31,376 nucleotides of DNA from SFTJ01 sp051871515 (GCA_051871515.1 JBJECY010000105.1:1-31376); one strand, 5' to 3'; shown: positions 15,845 through 24,496, numbered from the stretch's first letter. Numbers and translations: made by a program. The notes: generated by a model not told the origin, from the letters alone.

Positions 15845-16846
15845 ATGAGAAATTTTGCTTGTGCCATTGTTATGGCAGTTATGTGCTGGCTCAATGCCAC
15901 GGCGCAAAACGCCAAAGAATATACGTTTGCCGATATTCATATTCGTGACCCATTTGTGCTTGCCGATGCCTCCTCGCAGACCTATTATCTTTATCGCAGT
16001 GCCATGCAGGACACCCCAGGCGGCAAGGTTGGCGGCGTGGAGTGTTTCACCAGTAAGGATTTGAAGACTTGGAGCGGTCCACACACCGTGTTCACTGTGC
16101 CTGCCGATAATTGGATTACCGGCAAGGTGTGGGCCCCCGAGGTGCATGAGTATAAAGGCCGTTATTACTTGTTTGCCACGCTCAATTCAAGCATAGAGTG
16201 GAAGAAACGCCGTCAGGATTGGCCGGCTTACACCTTCCGCGGTGTGCAGGTGTTTAGTGCCGATAGCCCAATGGGTCCTTTCGTTCCGTTCTCAGCAATG
16301 CCCACCACTCCCATCGACCAGATGGCGCTCGATGGCACGCTCTATGTGGAGCAAGGTGTGCCATATATGGTGTATTGCCACGAGTGGGTGCAGCTTGAAG
16401 ACGGTGCGATGAACGTGGTGAGAATGGAGCCTGATTTAAGTGGCATAGTGGGCACCCCGGTGCGCCTGTTCAATGCCTCGAGTGCCGAGTGGTCAACTGG
16501 CGACGACCACAGCGACGGCACACTGTCGTATGTCACCGACGGTTGTTTCCTATATACCACCAAGACTGGCAAACTGCTCATGATTTGGTCAACATTCAGC
16601 AATGGCGACTATGCGGTGGGCATAGCCGAATCAGTGACCGGCAAAATCACCGGTCCGTGGGTGCAGCAGCCCGAATTGCTCTTTAGCAAAAACGGTGGGC
16701 ACGGCATGATTTTCAAGAGCTTCAAAGGACAGCTCTATGTGATATTGCACGGACCAAACAGCCCGTCGGGAGCCGAGCGCGCCCAGCTCTATGAACTTGA
16801 AGACTGCGGGACCACGCTACGCATTGCCGGTCAAAGCGGCAAATGA
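15845..16846 (+). CDS. Exported glycoside hydrolase family 43-like protein
   Basis: Five-bladed beta-propeller glycosidase of 333 aa with a Sec signal peptide (MRNFACAIVMAVMCWLNATA). The family signature is IHIRDPFVLAD, whose D35 fits the GH43 catalytic base; further blades show SKDLKTWSGP, KVWAPEVHEYKGRYYLFAT, DGTLYVEQGVPYMVYCHEW and YVTDGCFLYTTKTGKLLMIWS, with a final NGGHGMIFKSFKGQLYVILHG. GH43 members cleave arabinofuranosides, xylosides or galactans; the subfamily cannot be assigned by eye. There is no lipobox, so it is probably periplasmic. It likely shares a transcript with the GH20 gene and ends 15 nt from the convergent ABC gene. Confidence 0.87.
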   Translation: MRNFACAIVMAVMCWLNATAQNAKEYTFADIHIRDPFVLADASSQTYYLYRSAMQDTPGGKVGGVECFTSKDLKTWSGPHTVFTVPADNWITGKVWAPEVHEYKGRYYLFATLNSSIEWKKRRQDWPAYTFRGVQVFSADSPMGPFVPFSAMPTTPIDQMALDGTLYVEQGVPYMVYCHEWVQLEDGAMNVVRMEPDLSGIVGTPVRLFNASSAEWSTGDDHSDGTLSYVTDGCFLYTTKTGKLLMIWSTFSNGDYAVGIAESVTGKITGPWVQQPELLFSKNGGHGMIFKSFKGQLYVILHGPNSPSGAERAQLYELEDCGTTLRIAGQSGK

Positions 16847-16861
16847 TGCGTCAACGCCCAT

Positions 16862-18322
16862 TCACTCCTGAGGGCTACGATATTTTGTGAGGGTGAACAC
16901 TTTGTTGACCGCCCGGGGAATCTCGTTGCGATAATGAGTCACATAGATGAGTGTGACTTGCGGCGAGGTGGCTGTGATGTGCTCAATGAGCGCGCTCACA
17001 AACTGCTTGGCGCAGGCGTCAAGACCGTGCAGCGGTTCGTCGAGAATGAGCAACGGTGCTTGCTTGATGAGTGTGCGAGCCAGCAGCACAAGGCGTTGTT
17101 CACCGCTTGAAAGCGTGTTGAAGCGGCGTTGAGCCAAGTGCTCAATGCCAAACACCTGCATCCATTGCATCGCCTCTTGGCATTGCTCGGGGGTGGCTTG
17201 CACATAAAGTCCTTTCATCATGTGCAGTCCGCTTGCTACCACTTGCAGGGCATTGCTGTTGCCTCGGAAGTAAAGGTGCATCTCGGGCGAGATGTAGCTG
17301 ATGTTGCGTTTTATATCCCAAATGCTCTCACCGGTGCCGCGGCGGTGGTCAAAGATGGTGATATCGTTGCAGTAGCCTTGAGGATTGTCGGCGCACACCA
17401 AGCTCAGCAGTGTGCTTTTGCCCGAACCATTGTCGCCAAGTAACGCCCATTTCTCGCCGGCTTTCACAGTCCATTCCACACCATGCAGAATCACGTTTTT
17501 GCCATAGCTCACGTTGCAGCCGTCGAGGCTGAATGCGTAACTGAACAACACGTCTTCGGGCACTTGCCACTTAGGCAGGCTTTCAGTGCTGCGTGCTGTG
17601 AACAGTTCTTGTATTTGTGAGCACACTTGCTCGTGGCTGCATTGGCTCATGTCAATCATTTTGCCAATGCACATGGGTGTCATGGGCAGCACATAGTTGG
17701 TGTGCGTGGGTATGTCGGCAGGGTTGCACAGCAGCTCTACCACGGTGGTGCCCTGGTTCACAATGTCAATCAGCAAAGAGTTGAGCAACTGGCGGCTTGC
17801 GGCATCAAGCCCAATGTAAGGATTGTCAACAATCAGAATGTCGGGGCGTGAAGTGAGAATGTTGATGATGAGAAATTTGCGCAACTCGCCGCTCGAGAGA
17901 TAGTTGATGCGCTTGTGGGTGATGTCGTAGAGGTGCAGGCGCGTGCACAGGTCTTGCCACAGCTCGGGGTCAATCTTGCCCTCAATGAGTTGGCTCACGG
18001 TGGGGATATCATCGTTAGCCATAGCCTCAAATCGCTGCTGATAATAGGCACCCTGAAAGCCTGTGAGCGAGTGAATGTCGCTAAACTCCACGCTGCGTAT
18101 TTGCAACTGCTTGCGGTTGCCGCGTATCACGTTTGTGGTGAAGTTCCATCCGTTTTCTATAATTCCGGCAAGGGTGGTTTTGCCGCAACCGTTGCGCCCA
18201 ATCACGGTGTAGAACTTGCCGCGGCGCAGGCTGAAGGTGTGCTCGTTTTGCAGCGTGATGCCGCCTATGTAACGCAAGGTGGGGCTCACGGCCTCAAGCA
18301 AAACATCGGTGCTACTTTGCAT
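16862..18322 (-). CDS. ModF-like protein with two fused ABC ATPase domains
   Basis: Soluble protein of 486 aa with two nucleotide-binding domains and no membrane segment. Domain 1 (about 15-225): Walker A GRNGCGKTT (43-50), signature LSSGE (142-146), Walker B ILIVDNP with Asn167 in place of the catalytic Glu, and no H-loop His (VVELLCNP). Domain 2 (about 265-480): GDNGSGKST (297-304), LSSGEQR (404-410), LILDEP with E429, and H463 in YVTHYRNE, all canonical. The layout matches ModF/PhrA-type proteins, whose function is poorly known; no permease or molybdate gene is adjacent. The frame is open to 18427, but a -7 promoter at 18425-18432 overlaps that codon, so the ATG at 18322 is the start. Confidence 0.85.
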   Translation of the reverse strand: MQSSTDVLLEAVSPTLRYIGGITLQNEHTFSLRRGKFYTVIGRNGCGKTTLAGIIENGWNFTTNVIRGNRKQLQIRSVEFSDIHSLTGFQGAYYQQRFEAMANDDIPTVSQLIEGKIDPELWQDLCTRLHLYDITHKRINYLSSGELRKFLIINILTSRPDILIVDNPYIGLDAASRQLLNSLLIDIVNQGTTVVELLCNPADIPTHTNYVLPMTPMCIGKMIDMSQCSHEQVCSQIQELFTARSTESLPKWQVPEDVLFSYAFSLDGCNVSYGKNVILHGVEWTVKAGEKWALLGDNGSGKSTLLSLVCADNPQGYCNDITIFDHRRGTGESIWDIKRNISYISPEMHLYFRGNSNALQVVASGLHMMKGLYVQATPEQCQEAMQWMQVFGIEHLAQRRFNTLSSGEQRLVLLARTLIKQAPLLILDEPLHGLDACAKQFVSALIEHITATSPQVTLIYVTHYRNEIPRAVNKVFTLTKYRSPQE

Positions 18323-18424
18323 GATGAATATCTTTTTTTCTTTAGCAAATGGTGCTCGCCCATTTGCTCTGATGTAAAAACCTAATTTAATCTTTTCTTT
18401 GCCGAGATAGCAGCAAATCGCCGG

Positions 18425-18432
18425 CAAAGTTA
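18425..18432 (-). promoter_or_regulatory. Bacteroidota -7 element for the ModF-like gene
   Basis: TAACTTTG on the minus strand, an exact consensus match, about 100 nt before the ATG at 18322. The -33 region is T-rich only. It rules out the longer start at 18427. Confidence 0.55.
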
Positions 18433-18517
18433 GCTATTTTGGCAAAATGGTGAAAATTTATTTCAATTTGAAGGACAATAAATGCACAAATTTTGTTGTA
18501 ATATTATAGTAGGTGCA

Positions 18518-18546
18518 TTGCGAGCGGGAAATATTTAGTAAATTTG
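18518..18546 (+). promoter_or_regulatory. Promoter of the DPM1-like glycosyltransferase gene
   Basis: TTG (18518-18520), 18-nt spacer, TAAATTTG (18539-18546): a good Bacteroidota promoter. It lies downstream of the longest-frame start (18513), so translation must begin later, at 18618. Confidence 0.62.
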
Positions 18547-18617
18547 TTGTCCCGAAGGTGATGTATCGGCGGGAATTGAAAAGCAAACATCACTATTTTT
18601 ATAAAAATAGAAGCTAT

Positions 18618-19358
18618 ATGAGAAGCGATAGTGTGGTGATTATACCAACTTACAATGAGAAGGAGAACATAAGCAACATCATTCATGCGGTGTTGGCGCT
18701 TAATCACAGTTTTGACATTCTGGTGATTGACGACAACTCGCCCGACGGCACGGCTGCCATTGTTGAACGACTTATGGAAGAGCATCCTGAGCGCATCAAT
18801 CTGTTGAAGCGCGCCGGCAAGCTGGGCTTGGGAACAGCTTATATTGCCGGGTTTAAGTGGGCGCTTGAACAGGAATATGAATATGTGATTGAGATGGATG
18901 CCGACTTCTCGCATCGTCCCGAGGACTTGACTCCGCTGTATAACGCATGTGCCGTTGACGGTGCCGATATGAGCGTTGGTTCGCGCTACATCACCGGCGT
19001 GAACGTGGTGAACTGGCCTATGGGTCGGGTGCTCATGTCGTATTATGCATCGGCTTATGTGCGCATCATCACAGGCATGAAGGTGCGCGACACCACCGCT
19101 GGCTTTGTGTGCTACAGCCGCCGTGTGCTGCAAGCCATCAGGCTCGACGAGGTTGAGTTTAAGGGCTATGCCTTCCAGATTGAAATGAAGTTCACCGCCT
19201 ATAGGCTTGGCTTCACTATCAAGGAAGTGCCCATCATCTTTGTGAACCGTGTGCTTGGCACCAGCAAGATGAACACCAGCATTTTTGGCGAAGCATTTTT
19301 TGGCGTGATTAAGCTGAAAATGCGAAGCCTGATGAACAAATTCAATCGCAATAACTGA
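18618..19358 (+). CDS. Polyprenol-phosphate mannosyltransferase-like glycosyltransferase (GT2, DPM1 type)
   Basis: GT2 enzyme of 246 aa that would transfer a sugar from a nucleotide sugar to polyprenyl phosphate on the cytoplasmic face, supplying donors for envelope or protein glycosylation. Motifs: VVIIPTYNEKENI at the N-terminus, VIDDNSPDGTA (D38-D39), LGLGTAYIAGFKWAL, the metal-binding EMDADFSHRPEDL (D94, D96), VGSRYITG and TTAGFVCYSRRVL. It lacks the C-terminal membrane helices of longer homologues, as in soluble DPM1. The sugar transferred is not certain. The longer frame from 18513 is rejected because the promoter sits inside it. A terminator follows, separating it from dihydroorotase. 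Confidence 0.92.
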   Translation: MRSDSVVIIPTYNEKENISNIIHAVLALNHSFDILVIDDNSPDGTAAIVERLMEEHPERINLLKRAGKLGLGTAYIAGFKWALEQEYEYVIEMDADFSHRPEDLTPLYNACAVDGADMSVGSRYITGVNVVNWPMGRVLMSYYASAYVRIITGMKVRDTTAGFVCYSRRVLQAIRLDEVEFKGYAFQIEMKFTAYRLGFTIKEVPIIFVNRVLGTSKMNTSIFGEAFFGVIKLKMRSLMNKFNRNN

Positions 19359-19380
19359 TGTTGATGATATATTGACAGAG

Positions 19381-19427
19381 AGGCTATCTGATGCTGCTAA
19401 CGGGGCAGACAGAAGACAGCCTTTTTG
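19381..19427 (+). terminator. Terminator after the glycosyltransferase gene
   Basis: Stem AGGCTATCT (19381-19389) with AGACAGCCT (19414-19422), nine pairs with one A-C mismatch, enclosing a loop with smaller pairing, then a run of T. It lies 23 nt after the stop. Confidence 0.6.
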
Positions 19428-19476
19428 CTTGACTATACATTGAAAAAACTCTCCACAAAAAGACATAACAGAAATA

Positions 19477-20817
19477 ATGATACTGCTCTATAACGGACAA
19501 TTGGTGAATGAAAACAAGGTGGCAACGGGCTATGTTGCCATCAAGGGCGACAAGATTGCGGCTGTGGGCACCGGTGCGCCCGGCGAGGAGCTGATGCAGC
19601 AGGCTGCCGAGGCAATTGACGTGCACGGCGACTACATAATGCCAGGCGCTATCGACGACCAAGTGCACTTTCGTGAACCTGGACTAACTCACAAGGCCGA
19701 CATAGCAAGCGAATCGCGTGCAGCGGTGGTGGGCGGCGTGACATCTTTCATGGATATGCCCAACAACAAGCCGCAGACGGTGAACCGCGATGCTCTTGAA
19801 GCCAAATACGAGCGAGCCGCGCAAACTTCGCTTGCCAATTACAGCTTTTTTATGGGTGCCACCAACGATAATATCAACGAGGTGAAAAGCGTTGATTACA
19901 GCCGCGTGTGTGGCGTGAAAGCTTTCTTAGGCTCTTCAACCGGCAATATGCTGGTTGACAACACCGTCACTCTGCACAGCTTGTTCTCAGAGGTCGATGC
20001 CATAATAGCCATTCACTCAGAAGACGAGGCAATCATACGCGCCAACCGTGATGCCATGGTGGCAAAGTATGGCGAGGATGTGCCGGTGGAGCTTCATCCG
20101 CTCATTCGCAGCGCCGAGGCTTGCTATGAGTGCAGCGCCCGGGCAGTGGAGCTTGCCACCCGGCTTGGGAGCCGCTTGCATGTGCTGCACCTCTCAACCG
20201 AGCGTGAATTGAGCTTGTTTTCTGATGCTCCGCTTGAGCAAAAACGCATCACAGCCGAAGTGTGCGTGCATCATTTGTGGTTTTACGATAAGTATTATTC
20301 AAGTCTTGGCAGCCGCATCAAGTGCAACCCGGCGGTGAAGACGCAGCGTGACCGCGACGCACTGCGCGAAGCGTTGCGCAACGGCCGCATCGACGTGGTG
20401 GCAACCGACCACGCACCGCATCTGCTCAGCGAGAAACAGGGTGGGGCGCTAAAGGCGGCTTCGGGAATGCCGTTGGTGCAATATTCGTTTCCGGCTATGC
20501 TCGAGATGGCACGGCAAGGCATCTTCAGCGTTGAGCAGGTGGTTGAGAAGATGTGCCATGCGCCGGCTGTGCTCTATGGCATTGACCGTCGCGGATTTTT
20601 GCGACCGGGTTATTATGCCGACGTGGTGGTGATGCACCGCAACGATGAAGGTGTTCTCGTCACCGACGATGATGTGGTGTCGAAGTGCGGTTGGACCCCG
20701 TTTGTCGGCACCGCTTTGCACCATCAAGTGCGACGCACTTATGTCAACGGCGTGTTGGCTTATTGCAATGGCGAGGTCAATGGCGATGTGCGAGGCATGC
20801 GCCTGCTGTTTAAATAG
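19477..20817 (+). CDS. pyrC: Dihydroorotase (class I type)
   Basis: Interconverts carbamoyl aspartate and dihydroorotate in pyrimidine synthesis; amidohydrolase fold, 446 aa. Visible active-site parts: DDQVHFREPG (H64, R66), the carboxylated-Lys candidate in GVKAFLGSSTGNM (K148), AIHSEDE (H180), LHVLHLST (H238) and VVATDHAPH (D311). The canonical first metal ligand of HxH is Gln62 here; by recollection, other Bacteroidota dihydroorotases carry the same DDQVHFR motif. Allantoinase or hydantoinase is the main alternative, but R66, the Asn of DMPNN and the SGMPLVQ loop favour dihydroorotase. The P-type ATPase starts 33 nt after the stop and is probably co-transcribed. Confidence 0.9.
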   Translation: MILLYNGQLVNENKVATGYVAIKGDKIAAVGTGAPGEELMQQAAEAIDVHGDYIMPGAIDDQVHFREPGLTHKADIASESRAAVVGGVTSFMDMPNNKPQTVNRDALEAKYERAAQTSLANYSFFMGATNDNINEVKSVDYSRVCGVKAFLGSSTGNMLVDNTVTLHSLFSEVDAIIAIHSEDEAIIRANRDAMVAKYGEDVPVELHPLIRSAEACYECSARAVELATRLGSRLHVLHLSTERELSLFSDAPLEQKRITAEVCVHHLWFYDKYYSSLGSRIKCNPAVKTQRDRDALREALRNGRIDVVATDHAPHLLSEKQGGALKAASGMPLVQYSFPAMLEMARQGIFSVEQVVEKMCHAPAVLYGIDRRGFLRPGYYADVVVMHRNDEGVLVTDDDVVSKCGWTPFVGTALHHQVRRTYVNGVLAYCNGEVNGDVRGMRLLFK

Positions 20818-20850
20818 AATCATACACAATTGTTTGTGAAAAATGACAAT

Positions 20851-23544
20851 ATGAAAAATAAGAATAATCCCCAAGAATCAAAAAATAACCAACGGCGTGG
20901 CTTAACAACAGCGCAGGCCGAAGAATCGTTGCGTCTGCACGGTGCTAATGTGCTCACGCCACCCGCCAAGCAGTCGATATGGCGATTGCTCATTGAGAAA
21001 TTCAAAGACCCCCTCATTGAGATTTTGCTTGTGGCATTGGTGTTGTCGTTTGGCGTGTCGGCCTACGAGATATCCATTGGAATGGGCATGAAATCGCTGC
21101 TTGAGCCGGTTGGCATATTGACGGCAGTGCTGCTTGCCACTGTGGTGGGTTTTTTGGTTGAGGTGAATGCCAACAAAAAATTCGAGATACTTAATAAGGT
21201 CAACGATGAAGTGGCTGTGAAGGTGTTGCGCGACGGTAAGGTGCGCCGCCTCTCGCGCCAGAAACTGGTGGTGGGCGACGTGGTGATGCTCGATACCGGC
21301 GAGGAAGTGCCTGCCGATGGCGTGCTACTCAGCAGCAACACGCTGCGCATCAACGAGAGCACCCTCACGGGCGAACCGATGGTGCACAAATCGCACAAAC
21401 CAGAGGAAAACGACCCCGAGGCCACCTATCCAACCAATGAACTGCTGCGTGGCACAACGGTGATTGAGGGCCATTGCTCTATGTTGGTGACTCGCGTGGG
21501 CGATGCCACCGAATATGGCAAGGTTTATACCGCTTCGCAAATCGACAATGGCGTTAAGACGCCGCTCATGATGCAACTTGAGCGCTTGGGCCGCACCATC
21601 TCATGGCTTGGCTACGGCGCGGCAATTCTGCTTTTTGTTGGCCGTGTGACATCATATATTTTGGTTGATGACACGTGGAACATGCTCGAGTTTGTGGAAT
21701 ATATGCTCACAACGGTGATGCTTGCCGTGACACTGATTGTGGTGAGTGTGCCTGAGGGCTTGCCAATGAGCGTCACTCTGAGCCTTGCTTTGAGCATGAG
21801 GCGCATGCTTAACAACAACAACTTGGTGCGCAAGATGCATGCCTGTGAAACCATGGGCTCAACCACTGTGATTTGCACCGACAAGACCGGTACGCTCACG
21901 CAAAACTGCATGCAGGTGTTCAACGCCGAGTTTTTTGCCTTGGGCGATAAGGGGCTTGGCGACGATGTGCACAGCAACGAGGTGCGTGAGGCTATTGCCA
22001 TCAACAGCACAGCCTTTATTGAAGATGACGGCGTGCGCAAGCAGGCGCTTGGCAATCCCACTGAGGGTGCTCTGCTGCTGTGGCTTGCTGAGCAGGGCGA
22101 CGACTATATGAAACTGCGTGGCGATGCCGTGGTGGTGTCGCAACTGCCGTTCTCAACCGAGCGAAAATTTATGGCTACGGTGGTCGATAGCCCGCTGTTA
22201 GGCTGCCGCATGCTCTATGTGAAGGGCGCAAGCGAAATACTATATAACTATTGCAGCTCAACTGCGGCTGACGTTGACCGCACCGTGGTGAGAGAACATC
22301 TGCTTGCCTATCAGCAAAAGGCAATGCGCACACTGGGCTTTGCTTGCAAACGCCTTGAACCTGACGAAGACCCTATTGTGAAGGGGCAATTGAATGTGAG
22401 CGGAATGACGTTTATGGGCATTGTGGCAATCTCCGACCCAGTGCGCAGCGATGTGCCTCAGTCAATCAAAGAATGTGTTGATGCCGGCATCAAGGTGAAG
22501 ATTGTCACCGGCGACACTCCCGGCACAGCACGCGAGATTGCTCGCCAAGTGGGCATATTGAACAATGACGATGATGATGCAACGGCATTAATCTCGGGTC
22601 CCGATTTTGCTGCGTTGCCCGATGACGATGCTTGCCAAGCGGCTGCCAAACTCAAGGTGATGTCGCGTGCGCGCCCACAAGACAAGTCGCGACTGGTGAC
22701 CTTGCTGCAAAAACAGGGCGAAGTGGTGGCGGTGACAGGCGACGGCACTAACGATGCTCCGGCCCTCAACGCCGCGCAAGTGGGACTCTCGATGGGCGAC
22801 GGCACCTCGGTGGCAAAAGAGGCGAGTGACATAACCATTATTGACAACAGCTTTGCCAGCATCACTAAGGCTGTGCTGTGGGGCCGTTCGCTATATCTGA
22901 ACATACAGCGCTTTGTTGTGTTCCAGCTCACCGTGAATGTGATTGCCTGCGTGGTGGTTACTTTGGGCTCGTTCCTGGGCAAGCAACCGCCGCTCTCGGT
23001 GACACAGATGCTGTGGGTGAACCTCATTATGGACACCTTTGCAGCATTGGCAATGGCGTTGCTGCCTGCTACACAGCGTGTGATGAAGGCGAGACCGCGC
23101 AAACAAGGTGCGCCAATCATCACGCATGACATGTGGACCTTTATTGTGGGCTTTGGGTCGGTGATAGCGATTATGCTGAGCGCTTATCTGCTCTATTTGA
23201 AATGCACCGATGCCGACGGCTTTTTTGCCTTTAGCTTTGCTCATGACATTGAACCGCACGAACTCACCAAATTCTTCACCGCATTTGTGTTTGTGCAATT
23301 CTGGAATATGCTCAACGCGCGCTCGTTCTTCAGCGGACATCATGCGTTCTATAAGTTTAAGCAAAGCCGAGTGTTCTTTGCCATGTGGGCGATTATTTTT
23401 GTGGGGCAGGTGCTCATTTCAAGGTTTGGAGGTGAGTTCTTTAAGCTCAACGACTTGGCTTTCAGCGAGATTATGCCAATAGCGCTTGTCACCAGTGTGG
23501 TGGCTGTGGTTGGCCAGATTATATTCTACATCAAGCGTAAATAA
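20851..23544 (+). CDS. Calcium-type (P2) P-type ATPase
   Basis: ATP-driven inner-membrane cation pump of 897 aa, most like PMCA-type Ca2+ exporters. Order: cation-ATPase N-terminal region (GLTTAQAEESLRLHGANVL), two TM helices, actuator domain with TGEP (173-176; TGES is usual, the catalytic Glu is kept), M3-M4 with VPEGLPMSVTLSLALSMRRM, phosphorylation site CTDKTGTLT (D344), nucleotide domain with KGASE, hinge TGDGTNDAPAL, then six C-terminal TM helices including MLWVNLIMDTFAALAMALLP. The PEGLP and NLIMDT motifs support Ca2+; Mn2+ or another divalent ion is possible. A TTG at 20830 could add seven residues, but the ATG at 20851 is the better start. Strong terminator 43 nt after the stop. Confidence 0.93.
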   Translation: MKNKNNPQESKNNQRRGLTTAQAEESLRLHGANVLTPPAKQSIWRLLIEKFKDPLIEILLVALVLSFGVSAYEISIGMGMKSLLEPVGILTAVLLATVVGFLVEVNANKKFEILNKVNDEVAVKVLRDGKVRRLSRQKLVVGDVVMLDTGEEVPADGVLLSSNTLRINESTLTGEPMVHKSHKPEENDPEATYPTNELLRGTTVIEGHCSMLVTRVGDATEYGKVYTASQIDNGVKTPLMMQLERLGRTISWLGYGAAILLFVGRVTSYILVDDTWNMLEFVEYMLTTVMLAVTLIVVSVPEGLPMSVTLSLALSMRRMLNNNNLVRKMHACETMGSTTVICTDKTGTLTQNCMQVFNAEFFALGDKGLGDDVHSNEVREAIAINSTAFIEDDGVRKQALGNPTEGALLLWLAEQGDDYMKLRGDAVVVSQLPFSTERKFMATVVDSPLLGCRMLYVKGASEILYNYCSSTAADVDRTVVREHLLAYQQKAMRTLGFACKRLEPDEDPIVKGQLNVSGMTFMGIVAISDPVRSDVPQSIKECVDAGIKVKIVTGDTPGTAREIARQVGILNNDDDDATALISGPDFAALPDDDACQAAAKLKVMSRARPQDKSRLVTLLQKQGEVVAVTGDGTNDAPALNAAQVGLSMGDGTSVAKEASDITIIDNSFASITKAVLWGRSLYLNIQRFVVFQLTVNVIACVVVTLGSFLGKQPPLSVTQMLWVNLIMDTFAALAMALLPATQRVMKARPRKQGAPIITHDMWTFIVGFGSVIAIMLSAYLLYLKCTDADGFFAFSFAHDIEPHELTKFFTAFVFVQFWNMLNARSFFSGHHAFYKFKQSRVFFAMWAIIFVGQVLISRFGGEFFKLNDLAFSEIMPIALVTSVVAVVGQIIFYIKRK

Positions 23545-23586
23545 CCGCAACAGGCGCCAAGCCTAATTGACATAAATCAAAATTGC

Positions 23587-23634
23587 CACATATCCCTGCC
23601 GGAAGTTGCCGGTGGGGATATGTGACTTTTTTTG
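23587..23634 (+). terminator. Strong terminator after the P-type ATPase gene
   Basis: Ten-base perfect stem (23587-23596 with 23615-23624), continued by an inner CCGG/CCGG pairing, then ACTTTTTTT. Confidence 0.85.
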
Positions 23635-23726
23635 ACTATTTATTGCGAAAAAATGAACTAAACCAAAGTGTTTATGCCGAGTCTAAATCAACAAAAGGAA
23701 ATAATAAAAATAAACAATAAATCAAT

Positions 23727-24404
23727 ATGAAAAAGTCAGTAATTACATTAGTCATGGCATTGGTGATGGGAACATGCACCGTGGTTGCTCAACCCTATTT
23801 CACCCGAGGCCACCGTCAAACACAGTATGAGCGTCAGCGTAACAATTATGGCAGTTCAATGAATGTGCCATATAAAGGATTTGTTGAGATTGGCTATGCT
23901 GCCGGCATTGGCGATAATCGCGCCGACCGTTTTGACATACTTACCACACACGGCTTGCAGGTGAGCGATAATGCCTTTTTTGGCGTGGGAGGTGGACTTA
24001 GCGTATCGTTCAACAAAGACCAGTATGGCGACCGTTACGACCTCTATGACTATCACACCACAGGCGTGAGTATCCCCATCTACGTTGATTTGAAATTGGG
24101 AAATGTGATACCCTCACGCACCTCGTTTGTTCAACCGTTTTTTGATTTGAAGATTGGTGCTCAGTTCCGCGTGAGCGAAGATGTGTTGGCAGTGGGATAT
24201 GGCTACTACGATGGCAATAACAGCTTCTATATGAGCCCTTCGGTGGGTATCCGCATCCCAACGGGTGGCCGTGGCGCTATCAACTTGGCAGCCACCTATA
24301 ATCTCACCACTCATCGCATTGCCGACTGGGGCGGCAGCTCATATTACAACGACGACATCAAGGGCCTGAGCAGCTTTGGCGTAAGGCTGAGTTTTGAATG
24401 GTAA
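23727..24404 (+). CDS. Small outer-membrane beta-barrel protein
   Basis: Protein of 225 aa with a Sec signal peptide (MKKSVITLVMALVMGTCTVVA, then QPYF). The mature part begins with a polar Tyr/Arg/Asn-rich stretch (about 23-48), then alternating hydrophobic/aromatic strands: KGFVEIGYAAGIG, FFGVGGGLSVSF, VSIPIYVDLKLG, SFVQPFFDLKIGAQF, SFYMSPSVGIRIP, INLAATYNLT and a final SFGVRLSFEW. The terminal aromatic residue (W225) is the usual signal for outer-membrane insertion. An eight-stranded OmpX/OmpW-like barrel fits this length. No enzymatic motif; the role (porin, adhesin or structural) is unknown. Transcribed alone, between two strong terminators, with an A-rich leader before the ATG. Confidence 0.85.
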   Translation: MKKSVITLVMALVMGTCTVVAQPYFTRGHRQTQYERQRNNYGSSMNVPYKGFVEIGYAAGIGDNRADRFDILTTHGLQVSDNAFFGVGGGLSVSFNKDQYGDRYDLYDYHTTGVSIPIYVDLKLGNVIPSRTSFVQPFFDLKIGAQFRVSEDVLAVGYGYYDGNNSFYMSPSVGIRIPTGGRGAINLAATYNLTTHRIADWGGSSYYNDDIKGLSSFGVRLSFEW

Positions 24405-24447
24405 AGGTTTTTAGTAACAGATTTTGATAGAATGATGTTGAGATGAT

Positions 24448-24496
24448 GCCGCATTATTGCCTCTCCTGTTGAGGGGCGATGGTGCGGCTTTTTTAT
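24448..24496 (+). terminator. Terminator after the beta-barrel gene
   Basis: Long hairpin: outer GCCGCA/TGCGGC (24448-24453 with 24483-24488) and an inner stem of about 10 pairs with two G-U wobbles, followed by TTTTTTATT. It lies 43 nt after the stop. Confidence 0.85.

Noticed and set aside
18504..19466. 320-aa open frame on the minus strand
   Set aside because: Antisense to the DPM1-like glycosyltransferase, which has full motifs and its own promoter.
22458..23132. 224-aa open frame on the minus strand
   Set aside because: Antisense to the hinge and M5-M6 region of the P-type ATPase; Ser/Thr-rich shadow composition.
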